A stretch of 64,000 nucleotides of DNA, from contig NZ_VISE01000001.1 in NCBI RefSeq assembly GCF_007827275.1, positions 2,232,001 to 2,296,000 of the forward strand. The letters are read 5' to 3'. This document shows, one piece after another, positions 7,174-16,058 of the stretch. This stretch comes from Gillisia sp. Hel_I_86 (GTDB taxonomy: Bacteria > Bacteroidota > Bacteroidia > Flavobacteriales > Flavobacteriaceae). The notes under the pieces are model-generated. The model saw only the letters and a program-made list of their open reading frames with translations. It had not been told where the DNA came from and ran no database searches. The number at the start of each line of letters is the position of its first letter. Position 1 is the stretch's first letter. Made by a program: the position numbers and the translations under genes.

Positions 7174-8514
7174 ATGAAGATAAAACAGTTTAAAGATGCT
7201 CCATTATCTCATTTTTCTTACGCTTTGGTAAGTAACGGAGAGATGGCACTTGTAGATCCCAGTAGGAACCCTGTTCCATATTATAAATATGCCGAAGAGG
7301 AAAATGCTAAAATAACAGCAGTTTTTGAAACTCACCCGCATGCAGATTTTGTGAGTGGTCACCTGCAAATAAGCAAGGAAACTGGTGCAACCATTTATAT
7401 TAGTGAAAAAGTAGGGGTGAATTATCCGCATCGAAGTTTTGATGAAGGAGATAGTGTCAAAGTAGGAAATGTAACCATCAAACCTATATTTACCCCAGGC
7501 CATTCCCCAGATAGCTTAACTTTTCATGCTTTTGAAAATGATGAACATGTCTTATTTACTGGGGATACATTATTTATTGGAGATGTAGGCCGTCCAGATT
7601 TAAGGGAAAAGGCAGGGAATATGAAGGCGAAAAGGAAAGAGCTTGCCAAAATGATGTACCATTCTATTCAAAATAAATTTAAAGATCTTCCTAACGACGC
7701 TAAAGTTTATCCAGCCCACGGTGCAGGTTCTTTATGCGGAAAAAATATGAGTGATGCCGATAGCAGTACCTTGGGTAATGAACGTATAGGCAACTGGGCA
7801 TTTAAAGATCAAACTGAAGATGAATTTGTTTCAGAAATCTTAAAGGACCAACCATTTATCCCATCTTATTTTGGTTTTGATGTGGATTTAAACCGTGAAG
7901 GTGCAGATAATATTCAATCTTCCAAGTATAGTATACCACTTAAATTAAATGTGAATAATATTGATAATGAATTGCTTGTAGTAGATACAAGGGATGAGCA
8001 GCTTTTTAAAAAAGACCATCTGCCCAATAGTATTAATATCATGGCACGAGGAGAGAATGATAAATTTGAAACTTGGCTTGGGGCTATTATTGAACCAGAT
8101 GAACAATTTAACTTAGTGCTTGAGGGAATCGATAATTTTGATGAAATTCTTGAAAGGGTCGCTAAAATTGGTTATGAAAAACAATTGAAAGGAATTTTCA
8201 CCTTATCTGAAAAGATTACCAATTCTTCAGAAGCGTTTGATTTACTAAGTTTTGATAAGAACAAAGAGAAATATACGATAATAGACATTCGTAATGCCAG
8301 TGAAGTTTTAGAGGGTAAAATCTTTGAAAATGCCCATAATATTCCACTAAATGAGTTACGAAAAAGGATAGATGAGCTTCCAAAAGATAAGCCCATGGTA
8401 GTGCACTGTGCAGGTGGTTATCGTAGTGCTGCGGGAAGTAGTATTTTAGAAAGCGAAATAGATAAAGTATCCGTTTATGATTTAAGTGAGGATATAAAAA
8501 AGTATAAGTCCTAA
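7174..8514 (+). CDS. Persulfide dioxygenase-rhodanese fusion
   Basis: A 446-residue cytoplasmic protein. The N-terminal metallo-beta-lactamase domain (about residues 1-235) has the ETHE1-like iron site: ETHPHADFVSGH (His54, His56, Asp58), FTPGHSPDS and FTGDTLFIGDVGRPDL. A first rhodanese domain (about 255-345) starts VVDTRDEQLF but has no catalytic cysteine. A second one (about 365-446) keeps the active loop HCAGGYRSA. This order, dioxygenase, dead rhodanese, live rhodanese, matches CstB-type enzymes that oxidise persulfides to sulfite and/or thiosulfate. Its stop overlaps the ATG of the dead MFS gene (TAATG). Confidence 0.93.
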   Translation: MKIKQFKDAPLSHFSYALVSNGEMALVDPSRNPVPYYKYAEEENAKITAVFETHPHADFVSGHLQISKETGATIYISEKVGVNYPHRSFDEGDSVKVGNVTIKPIFTPGHSPDSLTFHAFENDEHVLFTGDTLFIGDVGRPDLREKAGNMKAKRKELAKMMYHSIQNKFKDLPNDAKVYPAHGAGSLCGKNMSDADSSTLGNERIGNWAFKDQTEDEFVSEILKDQPFIPSYFGFDVDLNREGADNIQSSKYSIPLKLNVNNIDNELLVVDTRDEQLFKKDHLPNSINIMARGENDKFETWLGAIIEPDEQFNLVLEGIDNFDEILERVAKIGYEKQLKGIFTLSEKITNSSEAFDLLSFDKNKEKYTIIDIRNASEVLEGKIFENAHNIPLNELRKRIDELPKDKPMVVHCAGGYRSAAGSSILESEIDKVSVYDLSEDIKKYKS

Positions 8515-9730
8515 TGGACGTAAAACCAGTAAGGAAAACTGGAAACAGTTTTCCTTGCTGGTTTTAATAAATGCTTTTGTTGGCGGAATGGTGGGGTTGG
8601 AGAGGAGTATTTTCCCCCAATATGCTAAGGAGAGTTTTAGCATAGAATCCAACATTGCAATTCTTTCATTCATAACGGCCTTTGGTATTACCAAGGCTGT
8701 TACTAATTTATTGGCAGGCAGGTTTGCCAATAGGTTTGGGAGAAAAAGATTGTTGATTGTTGGATGGCTTTTCGCCATTCCCATTCCTTTTATTTTAATG
8801 AACGCGACCAGTTGGAACTGGGTGATCTTTGCCAATGTTATACTGGGCATTAACCAGGGTTTAAGGAGCAGTACGGTGGTAATGAAAATTGATTTGGTAG
8901 GAGTAAAGAATCGTGGTCTGGCTATGGGTCTATAAATGAATTTTCAGGTTACCTCGCAGTAGGCGTAGCGGCATTTCTGTCTGGATACATAGCTAATATC
9001 TATGGTATTGCACCCTATCCATTTTACATTGGTATTGGCATTTCTGTGGAGGGAATAATAATAAGTTATCTTTTCATAAAAGATACCCGAAGTTTTGTAA
9101 CAATAGAGGAATAAGTCAATGATACTTCTTCATTACAACATATATTTCTGGACACTACGTTTAAAAATAAAACTTTAAGTTCGGTTACCCAGGCTGGATT
9201 GGTTGATAATTTAAACGATGGGATGATGATATGGGGATTGTTGCCTGTTATGCTATTAAATATAAATTATGATGCTCGGGAAATTGGTATGATTGCGGCA
9301 GTTTACCCAACAGTATGGGGAACAGGTCAATTGTTCACCGGCAGAATGGCTGATGTTTATTCAAAAAAAGGCTTTACTTTTTTGGGGAATGTTATTGCAG
9401 GGAATTGCTATTTTATTATTTCCCTTTTCAGATAATTTTATTTTCTTAGTTACCATTGCGTTTACATTAGGAATGGGCACAGCCTTAGTTTATCCTACAT
9501 TCTTATCTGTTATCGCCGCGTCAACAAATCCAGTCCAACGCGCAGAAAGTATTGGAGCTTTTTGATTTTGGCGTGATTCGGGTTATGCTATTGGTGCGAG
9601 AATGTCTGGAATAATAGCAGATTCGCTTGGTGTTTCGGCTGTAATTATTATTACCGGGTTTATAACGTTGACTTCAGCTGTAATCATTAAACTGCGAATG
9701 CCTGTTGAAAAGATTTTCGCCAAGGTCTAA
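8514..9730 (+). pseudogene. Degenerate MFS transporter
   Basis: Joined across frames, this is a full-length major facilitator of about 400 residues: NWKQFSLLVLINAFVGGMV, FANRFGRKRLLI, NEFSGYLAVGVAAF, GLVDNLNDGMMIWGLLP and FWRDSGYAIGARMSGI. It is broken by a frameshift between the ATG (8514) and 8540, one near 8935, an in-frame stop at 9112-9114, a shift near 9390 and another stop near 9562. The last open frame ends at 9730. So many separate lesions indicate real decay rather than sequencing error. MFS proteins of this type often sit beside persulfide dioxygenase and YeeE genes. Its loss suggests the substrate is exported or imported by the intact TauE/YeeE proteins. Confidence 0.88.
8526..8565 (+). 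terminator. Long hairpin with T-rich tail after persulfide dioxygenase
   Basis: Arms CCAGTAAGGAAAACTG and CAGTTTTCCTTGCTGG pair over 16 bp with one G-T, around a GAAA loop, then TTTTAAT. It looks like an intrinsic terminator, but it overlaps codons of the MFS pseudogene, so it may be fortuitous or have formed as that gene decayed. Confidence 0.5.
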
Positions 9731-9802
9731 CCTGAAAAAATTGCTATTTTTTCATTTTAAGATACTGATATATTTAAACTTAGATGAGCTCCTATTTGGT
9801 TT

Positions 9803-9846
9803 GTAACAAAGGTTACCGAGATAACACTGACTATTCAATATATTCG
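9803..9846 (+). promoter_or_regulatory. GTAAC-N4-GTTAC site plus -7 box, YeeE operon
   Basis: GTAAC-AAAG-GTTAC at 9803-9816 and TATATTCG (one mismatch to TAnnTTTG) at 9839-9846, again 22 bp apart. It starts the two-gene YeeE operon. Confidence 0.7.
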
Positions 9847-9862
9847 CATAAAATTATATAAA

Positions 9863-10420
9863 ATGGAATGGATTTATGAACCTTGGCCTTGGTATATATC
9901 TGGCCCTCTCATTGCAGTAACTATGTTTGTACTGCTTTATACAGGAAAGCAATTTGGAATGTCATCAAACCTGCGCACCATGTGCAGTATTGGAGGTGCT
10001 GGCAAAGCAGCTGATTTCTTCAAATTTGATTGGAAAAAAGAGCGTTGGAACCTTATGGTCGTACTAGGTACTGTTTTGGGCGGTTTTTTTGCATCAACTT
10101 ATCTATCTAATAACACTGTGGAAATAAATGAGCAAGTAGCCAATAAATTAAGCACTGAATATGGAATAAATAGTGCTGGGGAAGCTTATATGCCTACGGA
10201 AATATTTGCCTTGGAAAATCTTGGTAACCCATTGGTTCTTTTCGTGCTAATCGTAGGAGGTTTCATGGTGGGCTTTGGTGCTCGATATGCTGGTGGGTGT
10301 ACTTCAGGACATGCGATTTCTGGATTGAGCAACCTGCAACTCCCTTCACTAATTGCTGTGATAGGCTTTTTTATTGGTGGACTCATAATGATCCATTTGC
10401 TTTACCCATTAATATTTTAA
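9863..10420 (+). CDS. YeeE/YedE family membrane protein, subunit 1
   Basis: A 185-residue inner-membrane protein with about four to five hydrophobic helices. The signature GARYAGGCTSGHAISGLS (about residues 136-153) has the conserved cysteine of YeeE/YedE (DUF395) proteins. This family includes the thiosulfate channel TsuA, which passes thiosulfate along a chain of cysteines. A second cysteine lies in SNLRTMCSIGG. In Bacteroidota the protein is often split in two; the second half directly abuts this gene. Thiosulfate uptake is the likely role, fitting the sulfur-oxidation genes around it. Confidence 0.9.
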   Translation: MEWIYEPWPWYISGPLIAVTMFVLLYTGKQFGMSSNLRTMCSIGGAGKAADFFKFDWKKERWNLMVVLGTVLGGFFASTYLSNNTVEINEQVANKLSTEYGINSAGEAYMPTEIFALENLGNPLVLFVLIVGGFMVGFGARYAGGCTSGHAISGLSNLQLPSLIAVIGFFIGGLIMIHLLYPLIF

Positions 10421-10837
10421 ATGATGAAATATATTACTTACGTCTTTATCGGTTTCTTTTTTGGAATTATCATGTACAAATCGGAAGCAGCTTCCTGGTT
10501 TAGAATTTACGAGATGTTCGAATTTGGTTCTTTTCATATGTACGGTATAATCGGTTCGGCTCTGCTAATCGGTGTTTTGGGCGTACAAATAATTAAAAGA
10601 AAAAATATAAAAGCCATGGGAGGGCGGGAAATGCAATTAAAACCGAAGGAAATGAGTATCCCGCGTTATTTGATTGGAGGTATTATCTTTGGTTTGGGAT
10701 GGGCTCTTGCCGGTGCTTGTCCAGGACCAATGTATGTACTTGCCGGTTCCGGTTACATTTCGATATTCGTGGTTATCGCTGCCGCTTTATTTGGCACCTT
10801 TGTATATGGTCTATTGAGGCATAAATTGCCGCATTAA
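10421..10837 (+). CDS. YeeE/YedE family membrane protein, subunit 2
   Basis: A 138-residue membrane protein with four helices, starting immediately after the stop of its partner, so the two are translationally coupled. The signature GLGWALAGACPGPMYVLAGSG is the second-half counterpart of the cysteine motif in the first protein. Together they would form one YeeE-type thiosulfate/sulfur permease. Confidence 0.9.
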   Translation: MMKYITYVFIGFFFGIIMYKSEAASWFRIYEMFEFGSFHMYGIIGSALLIGVLGVQIIKRKNIKAMGGREMQLKPKEMSIPRYLIGGIIFGLGWALAGACPGPMYVLAGSGYISIFVVIAAALFGTFVYGLLRHKLPH

Positions 10838-11652
10838 TGTCATTGTAGTGATAGTGGCCCTGAAAGTTTTCTATACTCTTATTTTTTAGACGAGTTAGCT
10901 CCTGAACGAAGTACCAGAGGTTTTGGCAAGTTAAAAAAAACACTACGAAGGGTGAAATGGCCCTCTTTACCGTTGAATATGTTAACACCATTCCGTCATT
11001 GCTGCAAGGCGCAATTAAAATACTGCGTATTGATAACAATGGAAATAAATTACTTCTTTAGTTCTTAGATTGTGGTGTTTGACCTGCGCGGTCAGCATAA
11101 CTTGTTGTCTTAACAGGATGAAAATCGAAATAAAACTATCGCCGAAAAGCATATGGATCTAATCATTTTTCCCATATAAAAGATGGATGAATGGGTTGTC
11201 AAATATAAATTATAGAGAGTATTTATTTTTCAGAGCTAATACCCAACTAAAAGAAATTCTTGATACTATGGACAGCGTTGTCTTTCTTAAAATGGATATG
11301 TATTTTCTTTTATATATAAAAGAAAAAGCTAAAGTGAACCAATATAAAGTATTGCAAGTGACTCATTAGGAAATTGTATAGGACCCTCATATACCCAAGT
11401 TGTTATCTCCAGATTTTAAAAACCTAGAACTGAAAGATAAAATTGTCCTTAATAGAAAAAATATAGTAGTAATAAGTTTATTGTTTGTCTTATCATAATG
11501 TAAAGACGGAGTTTTGTTTATAGGATAAAATATTAATGCTTTAGAGCTTTTGTTCTTAATAGGTAAACTGATTATTCTGGATTATCTTAGTTAGAACGAA
11601 TTATAGTTAATGTTATCTGCGTTCACGGGACTTAAAGACCGAAATACTACCT
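10838..11652. other. Gene-poor stretch, probably eroded DNA
   Basis: About 815 bp in which I find no protein I can defend. A 60-codon + frame at 11187-11369 has no recognisable features. A 36-codon segment near 10945-11060 looks protein-like but ends in all frames. It lies between an intact operon and a run of pseudogenes, so eroded coding DNA is likely. Confidence 0.4.
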
Positions 11653-12287
11653 TCAACCCATATTTTTCTTTAAGTCTAGGCTGCAGTAGATAGTCGTAAG
11701 GGCACCAATAAACAGCGCAAAAATGCTGCAATAAATATGATTGAGTGCCGTTAACAGCGCTAGTAGATTGAACACGAGTACTGGTATGAAGGGTATATAA
11801 GTATGTAGCTTGTGTCTATAGTGATTGCGCTCCGTAGATATAATTTCGTTAGTACTTTGCTTAAAAACAAGATTATAGAGCACCGTACCAATCCCCACCT
11901 ATGGAGAATGAGAAGATTAAGCTCTCAATGTCAAAGTCTGTTTTTCGGCTAAATTAAATAAGGAAGGCGGCATCCAATATTCTGGTACGAACAATGGTTC
12001 TATTAAACCAAAAAGCATAGTGATAAGACTCATTTTGAGCATTTCCTTTCCCATCCCTTTTTTAAAGGTATAAATTATTGTCCTAAGCACTAGAATGATA
12101 AGTGACCATATAAACCAGACGTACTGCATTTGTTTTTTAGTTTGAACATTATAAAAAGCCCAATGAGCCATCCCAGAAGGAAGGTTTGAAATATGCCAAA
12201 TAAAGCTTCTAGTCCAGCTGTAGTTATCACAACCATAAATTCCAAATAAATTAAGGTTCTTATAAGAACAAGGGCAAATCCAAATTT
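11653..12287 (-). pseudogene. Broken polytopic membrane protein (lycopene-cyclase-domain-like)
   Basis: Three reverse-strand frames read as one hydrophobic protein: 12287 to about 12140 (FALVLIRTLIYLEFMVV...), 12171-11917 (ending PLFVPEYWMPPSLFNLAEK) and 11898-11653 (starting MGIGTVLYNLVFKQST). The junctions need frameshifts near 12140 and 11905. The PEYW-PPSLF-GIGTVLYN pattern recalls membrane proteins annotated as lycopene cyclase domain-containing, but I hold that family name loosely. Its 5' end lies inside the sequence duplicated by the IS1634 insertion, and no start codon is left. Confidence 0.5.
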
Positions 12288-12348
12288 TTAATATTTATAC
12301 GGTTGGTAAATGTGATCTTTATATTAATTATCTAACTTTAAATTTTTT
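12216..12348. repeat. 133-bp target duplication, left copy
   Basis: Bases 12216-12348 are repeated without a difference that I can see at 13989-14121, directly abutting both ends of the IS1634-family element. Long, variable target duplications are a known trait of IS1634. Confidence 0.9.
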
Positions 12349-13988
12349 CCTGTCTTCCGCACTTTTTAAAAATCAGCTTGGGATGCATTGATTTTACTGG
12401 AATGAATTTTGAAAATGGGTGTTGCAAGCCTATTTTTGAGGATGTTTTTAAGAAAATTAAAGAATCGTTCTGGTAGTATATCGGTACAAATTATTTCCAA
12501 AGAAAGAGGGAAATACAAGGTTGTTAAGTCTATTGGCAGCAGTAGCAATGAGCAGGAGATCCAAAAACTTGTTTTTCTGGGAAAGCAGGAAATAGAAAGA
12601 CTGGAGGCTCAGGGAAAATTGTTTGTTTCAGAAAATGACATTGTTGTTGAGCAGTTATTTGAAGCTTTGGGCAATGCCAGTATTAAAACCGCGGGCCCGG
12701 AAATTATTTTTGGAAAAATATATGACGGCATCGGTTTTAATGAGATCAATGAAGATCTGTTTCGCCATTTGGTGATTGCCAGATTGGCCTTTCCTTTGAG
12801 CAAATTAAAGACTATTGAATACCTGTACCGGTTTCAAGGTGTAAGGCTGGATATAGATGCTGTATATCGTTTCCTGGACAAGCTCAATGACCGTTTAAAA
12901 ACACAGGTTGAGCAGATTTCTTTTGCACATACTTTAAAAGTTCTTGGAGGTAAGATCAGTATTGTCTTCTATGATATGACCACACTTTATTTTGAGGCCA
13001 GCGATGAGGATGATCTTAGAAAAGCAGGCTTCAGTAAGGATGGGAAGCATCAGAACCCCCAGATCTTTCTTGGTTTGTTGGTGGGGCTTGGAGGCTATGC
13101 TATTAGCTATGATATTTTCGAAGGCAATATTTATGAAGGGCATACTTTGATTCCATTCATAGAAAAAACAACAGCAAAATTTAATTTGGAAAAACCTGTG
13201 ATTGTTGCCGATGCTGGCTTATTGTCAAATTCCAACATCTTGGCCCTTGAAGAAAAAGGTTACCAATATATCATTGGGGCAAGGTTAAAAAACGAACCAG
13301 AAAAAATAAAGAAACAGATACTGGCAAAAAAGCTTATCGATGGCCAGATGATCAAAATACCAAAGGCTGAAAAAACCCGTCTGATTGTTACCTATGCCAA
13401 CAATCGAGCGGCAAAAGATGAGCACAACCGAAAAAGAGGATTGCAGCGCCTGGAAAAGCGGATAAAGTCTGGAAAGCTCACCAAATCCAACATCAACAAT
13501 AAGGGTTACAATAAATATTTAAAAATGCAGGGGGATGTGACCATTGAAATTGATTATGAAAAATTCTGGAAAGACAACGCCTGGGATGGATTGAAAGGCT
13601 ATGTAACCAATACAGAACTATCAGATAAACTCGTAGTCGAAAATTACAAAAATTTATGGCATATTGAAAAGGCCTTCAGAATGTCAAAGACCGATTTACG
13701 AATACGGCCCATTTACCACAGATTACGTCACCGGATCGAAGCCCATATCTGCATCTCATTTACGGCTTACAGTATCTATAAGGAATTGGAAAGGTTGCTG
13801 CACACAGAAAACTCTACTATATCACTAAGAAAAGCAGCAGAACTCACACATAATATATATCAAATAACTTATACCCTTCCTGATTCTAAACACACTAAAT
13901 CAAAGCTCCTGAAAATGGATGATCAGCAGGCAGAATTATATCAAATCATCGAGAAAAATTTCTAGGGTGTTGCAACGCTGAAGACAGG
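12349..13988 (+). mobile_element. IS1634-family insertion sequence, complete
   Basis: A 1,640-bp element whose ends form the imperfect inverted repeat CCTGTCTTC-C/A-GC, with one intact transposase gene and 133-bp direct repeats on both sides. The identical long duplication implies a recent insertion. It landed beside the promoter side of an already broken membrane-protein gene and at the 3' end of a SHOCT gene remnant. Confidence 0.9.
12409..13965 (+). CDS. IS1634-family DDE transposase
   Basis: A 518-residue transposase of the IS1634 group (IS4-like DDE). Probable catalytic acids are in VFYDMTTLYFE, VIVADAGLLSN and HIEKAFRMSKTDLRIRPIYHR. The conserved family start is probably the in-frame ATG at 12442 (MFLRKLKNRSGSISVQII); the upstream ATG adds eleven unconserved residues. 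The frame is intact and the gene fills the element, so it is probably active. Confidence 0.92.
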   Translation: MKMGVASLFLRMFLRKLKNRSGSISVQIISKERGKYKVVKSIGSSSNEQEIQKLVFLGKQEIERLEAQGKLFVSENDIVVEQLFEALGNASIKTAGPEIIFGKIYDGIGFNEINEDLFRHLVIARLAFPLSKLKTIEYLYRFQGVRLDIDAVYRFLDKLNDRLKTQVEQISFAHTLKVLGGKISIVFYDMTTLYFEASDEDDLRKAGFSKDGKHQNPQIFLGLLVGLGGYAISYDIFEGNIYEGHTLIPFIEKTTAKFNLEKPVIVADAGLLSNSNILALEEKGYQYIIGARLKNEPEKIKKQILAKKLIDGQMIKIPKAEKTRLIVTYANNRAAKDEHNRKRGLQRLEKRIKSGKLTKSNINNKGYNKYLKMQGDVTIEIDYEKFWKDNAWDGLKGYVTNTELSDKLVVENYKNLWHIEKAFRMSKTDLRIRPIYHRLRHRIEAHICISFTAYSIYKELERLLHTENSTISLRKAAELTHNIYQITYTLPDSKHTKSKLLKMDDQQAELYQIIEKNF

Positions 13989-14121
13989 AGCTGTAGTTAT
14001 CACAACCATAAATTCCAAATAAATTAAGGTTCTTATAAGAACAAGGGCAAATCCAAATTTTTAATATTTATACGGTTGGTAAATGTGATCTTTATATTAA
14101 TTATCTAACTTTAAATTTTTT
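13989..14121. repeat. 133-bp target duplication, right copy
   Basis: Second copy of 12216-12348. The first differences are immediately outside: the element end on one side and a longer T run on the other. Confidence 0.9.
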
Positions 14122-14304
14122 TTATGGCTTCCTCATAATCTTCTTTGGAGATCTCGCCCTTGGCAAACCGGTTTTTAATGATCTCCAATGAATTCTGTTT
14201 TTTTTGTTTTTTGAAAGGGGATCTTGAAAGGAATCAAGAAAGTCCAGATCAATAAGAAATTCAAATAATCCACCATATAAAGTGCATCCCCAAAAAGTTT
14301 CCAT
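14111..14304 (-). pseudogene. SHOCT-domain membrane protein, frameshifted
   Basis: The reverse strand from about 14200 to 14111 reads NSLEIIKNRFAKGEISKEDY and ends at a TAA at 14113-14111. This is a C-terminal SHOCT motif, as in the intact protein at 49373. The hydrophobic N-terminal part lies in another frame (around 14304-14205). The break falls in a T-rich run near 14200-14212. Intact relatives are about 65-70 residues: a membrane helix, a linker and SHOCT. Confidence 0.55.
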
Positions 14305-14385
14305 CTTATAAATGCATAATATTGATATTTAGTTATTATAATATATTTGTGCGATTGTATATTTCTTGAGACCATTGAGTTGCTT

Positions 14386-14553
14386 TTATAATTTGGTCAC
14401 TGAAAGTGCTTCATTCATCGTGATAAGCGCTGTTCCTTTTGGAGCCGTTAAAATCTCTGCTTTTTCAATCTTGAGATGTTCTTCCGGTATCTTCTTCACC
14501 CTTGCAATACATCCACCACAACTGATGTGTTTTATTTGAAATTTTTGTTTCAT
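14386..14553 (-). CDS. Short heavy-metal-associated (HMA) domain protein
   Basis: A 55-residue protein starting MKQKFQIKHISCGGCIARV. The CxxC pair in the first loop is the soft-metal site of HMA domains (CopZ-like carriers). It ends after ALITMNEALSVTKL, shorter than the usual 65-70 residues, but the ferredoxin-like core is nearly complete. It follows the DUF2933 gene by 10 bases as the last gene of a metal/sulfur cluster. It probably carries Cu(I) or another soft metal in the cytoplasm. Confidence 0.7.
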   Translation of the reverse strand: MKQKFQIKHISCGGCIARVKKIPEEHLKIEKAEILTAPKGTALITMNEALSVTKL

Positions 14554-14563
14554 TGCTTTGTTT

Positions 14564-14797
14564 TTAATGGTGATGAACTATATGCTCTGATTTTGTGTCT
14601 TTTCTGTTGAAGTTTTTTTCTGACAGACCGGGAGTGTATTTGCCGTGTTTCATAGGTATCATTAAGTGGATGGCAAACATTAATATGATAAATATAAAAA
14701 GCTCAGTCCCACATCCAATCCAAATTGAGGGTGCTAAAAAGATGAACAAAAGTGATAGCCCGCAACCTACAACCATCCATGACCAGTGATTTTTCAT
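14564..14797 (-). CDS. Small two-helix membrane protein, DUF2933-like
   Basis: A 77-residue protein with two hydrophobic helices (about residues 7-24 and 29-48) and a polar tail ending in three histidines. It resembles DUF2933 proteins, small membrane proteins found with copper-handling genes. It lies between a Met-rich lipoprotein and an HMA protein on the same strand. A metal-related role is inferred from context; the molecular function is unknown. Confidence 0.65.
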   Translation of the reverse strand: MKNHWSWMVVGCGLSLLFIFLAPSIWIGCGTELFIFIILMFAIHLMIPMKHGKYTPGLSEKNFNRKDTKSEHIVHHH

Positions 14798-14847
14798 TGT
14801 TTTAGTTTTTATGTTGTCATAAATTAACGATGCTCGATCTGTTTCGC

Positions 14848-15249
14848 TTAGGTTCGGCTATCTAGATTGTCCATCTTGTTCATTCCCTTATCGCTCATCA
14901 TCTTCATACTGGATTGCATACAATCTTCACTCATTATCCCTTTTTCCTGTATCATTATCATCATAGGTTCCATCATTTTTTCCTCATTCATCATTTGAGA
15001 CATCATTGAGCGCCTCATTTGTTTGTTGTCCATCATGGTCATTTGCATCCCTTCTCCTTGCATCCTATAACCCATCATTTTTTTATTGCCCTGCATCATT
15101 TGCATTGCAGGTTCGCTGTTTTGAATTTGGCTCATTAACTCGGTCATATAATCCTGATTTTCCATCAATGCTTGGGCATCTGTTTCTTGTTTGCAACTGT
15201 TTAGGCTTAAAAGCCCAATTGCCGATAAAATTATTACTAGTGTTTTTAT
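14848..15249 (-). CDS. Met-rich lipoprotein with apparent ATA start
   Basis: The reading frame contains a lipoprotein signal (IKTLVIILSAIGLLSLNSC), then a mature part with about 26 methionines, often MM or MxxM. Such proteins bind Cu(I) outside the cytoplasm. The first ATG (15168) lies after the lipobox, which cannot be right. In the expected start position is ATA (15249-15247) followed by AAA, as if ATG had become ATA. Either a rare start is used or the gene has lost translation. A longer Met-rich lipoprotein (48801) is intact elsewhere. Confidence 0.6.
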   Translation of the reverse strand: MKTLVIILSAIGLLSLNSCKQETDAQALMENQDYMTELMSQIQNSEPAMQMMQGNKKMMGYRMQGEGMQMTMMDNKQMRRSMMSQMMNEEKMMEPMMIMIQEKGIMSEDCMQSSMKMMSDKGMNKMDNLDSRT

Positions 15250-15347
15250 ACTATTTAATTTAATTATTTTTAATTCTTACGGTATTTCAACCTTTTCCAA
15301 ATGGTTCTTAAAATCCATTACCCAACTGGAAATAAGCATTACTACTT

Positions 15348-16040
15348 TTATAATTGTTGTACTGGAAGACCTAACGTGATCCAGTCGTGCATTCCTCCCC
15401 TGTAGTATAAAATTCTATCAGCTGGATAACCTGCATCCACGAGGTTCTTTATAGCTGTTGATGATTGCGGGCATTGGGGGCCATTGCAAAAAAATATACT
15501 GGGGTTGTTTTCGTCCAATTCATCCATTCTTTCCACCAACTCGTCATAAGGAATATTTTTAGAGCCTGGAATAGTTACTGAACCTGAGGTGCCGGGTTTT
15601 CGAGCATCGATAATGGAATAACCCTTCATGTGGTGCTGATAAACTTCTAACTCACCAATTGTATGCACGGATTGTGCAGCCTTTATCGATTGAATACTGC
15701 CCCATGTTACATCAACTTCCACTAAGCCAGGTTCTGTTCCTATATTTTTGGGAATCATATGGTTCTCCTCTCTTTTAGGGGTTCTGATCTGGGATATATC
15801 CTTAATTCTTGCCTTTAGTTCCTTTATTTTATCTATTTCGGGCATACCAACAGATTCAACTTTTTCATCTACAATTAATAATGGTGAGTGCTTCAATTTA
15901 TATTTTTCAAATATTTCTGGATGATCCTCGAAATAATTTATCCTGTAGGGCAACCAAGCTTCTTGAAATAATTTCTCAAGCGATGGTCTATGAGTACAAG
16001 TTTTGGTTGCTGCTATTATAATTCCCGTAATTTTGATTAT
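15348..16040 (-). CDS. Thioredoxin-like plus rhodanese fusion protein
   Basis: An N-terminal thioredoxin-like segment includes the TKTCTHRPSLEKLFQEA region (one cysteine) and KLKHSPLLIVDEK. A C-terminal rhodanese domain follows from about residue 110: SIIDARKPGTSGSV and the active-site stretch FFCNGPQCPQSSTA. It probably handles sulfane sulfur or thiols in the cytoplasm. The first ATG (15953) is after the thioredoxin-like cysteine. Open frame continues to 16058 without ATG, GTG or TTG; an ATA at 16040-16038 sits where a start is expected. The frame begins just after the stop of the upstream DUF302 gene. Confidence 0.6.
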   Translation of the reverse strand: MIKITGIIIAATKTCTHRPSLEKLFQEAWLPYRINYFEDHPEIFEKYKLKHSPLLIVDEKVESVGMPEIDKIKELKARIKDISQIRTPKREENHMIPKNIGTEPGLVEVDVTWGSIQSIKAAQSVHTIGELEVYQHHMKGYSIIDARKPGTSGSVTIPGSKNIPYDELVERMDELDENNPSIFFCNGPQCPQSSTAIKNLVDAGYPADRILYYRGGMHDWITLGLPVQQL

Positions 16041-16058
16041 TTCATTTCTTAGATTTAA

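Noticed and set aside
10773-11039. 88-codon reverse ORF after the second YeeE gene
   Set aside because: Overlaps the end of YeeE and has no recognisable features.
12216-14121. Reading the 133-bp repeats as long terminal repeats of a composite element
   Set aside because: The inverted repeats CCTGTCTTC lie inside them, directly at the transposase unit, and the left copy belongs to the interrupted gene, so they are target duplications.
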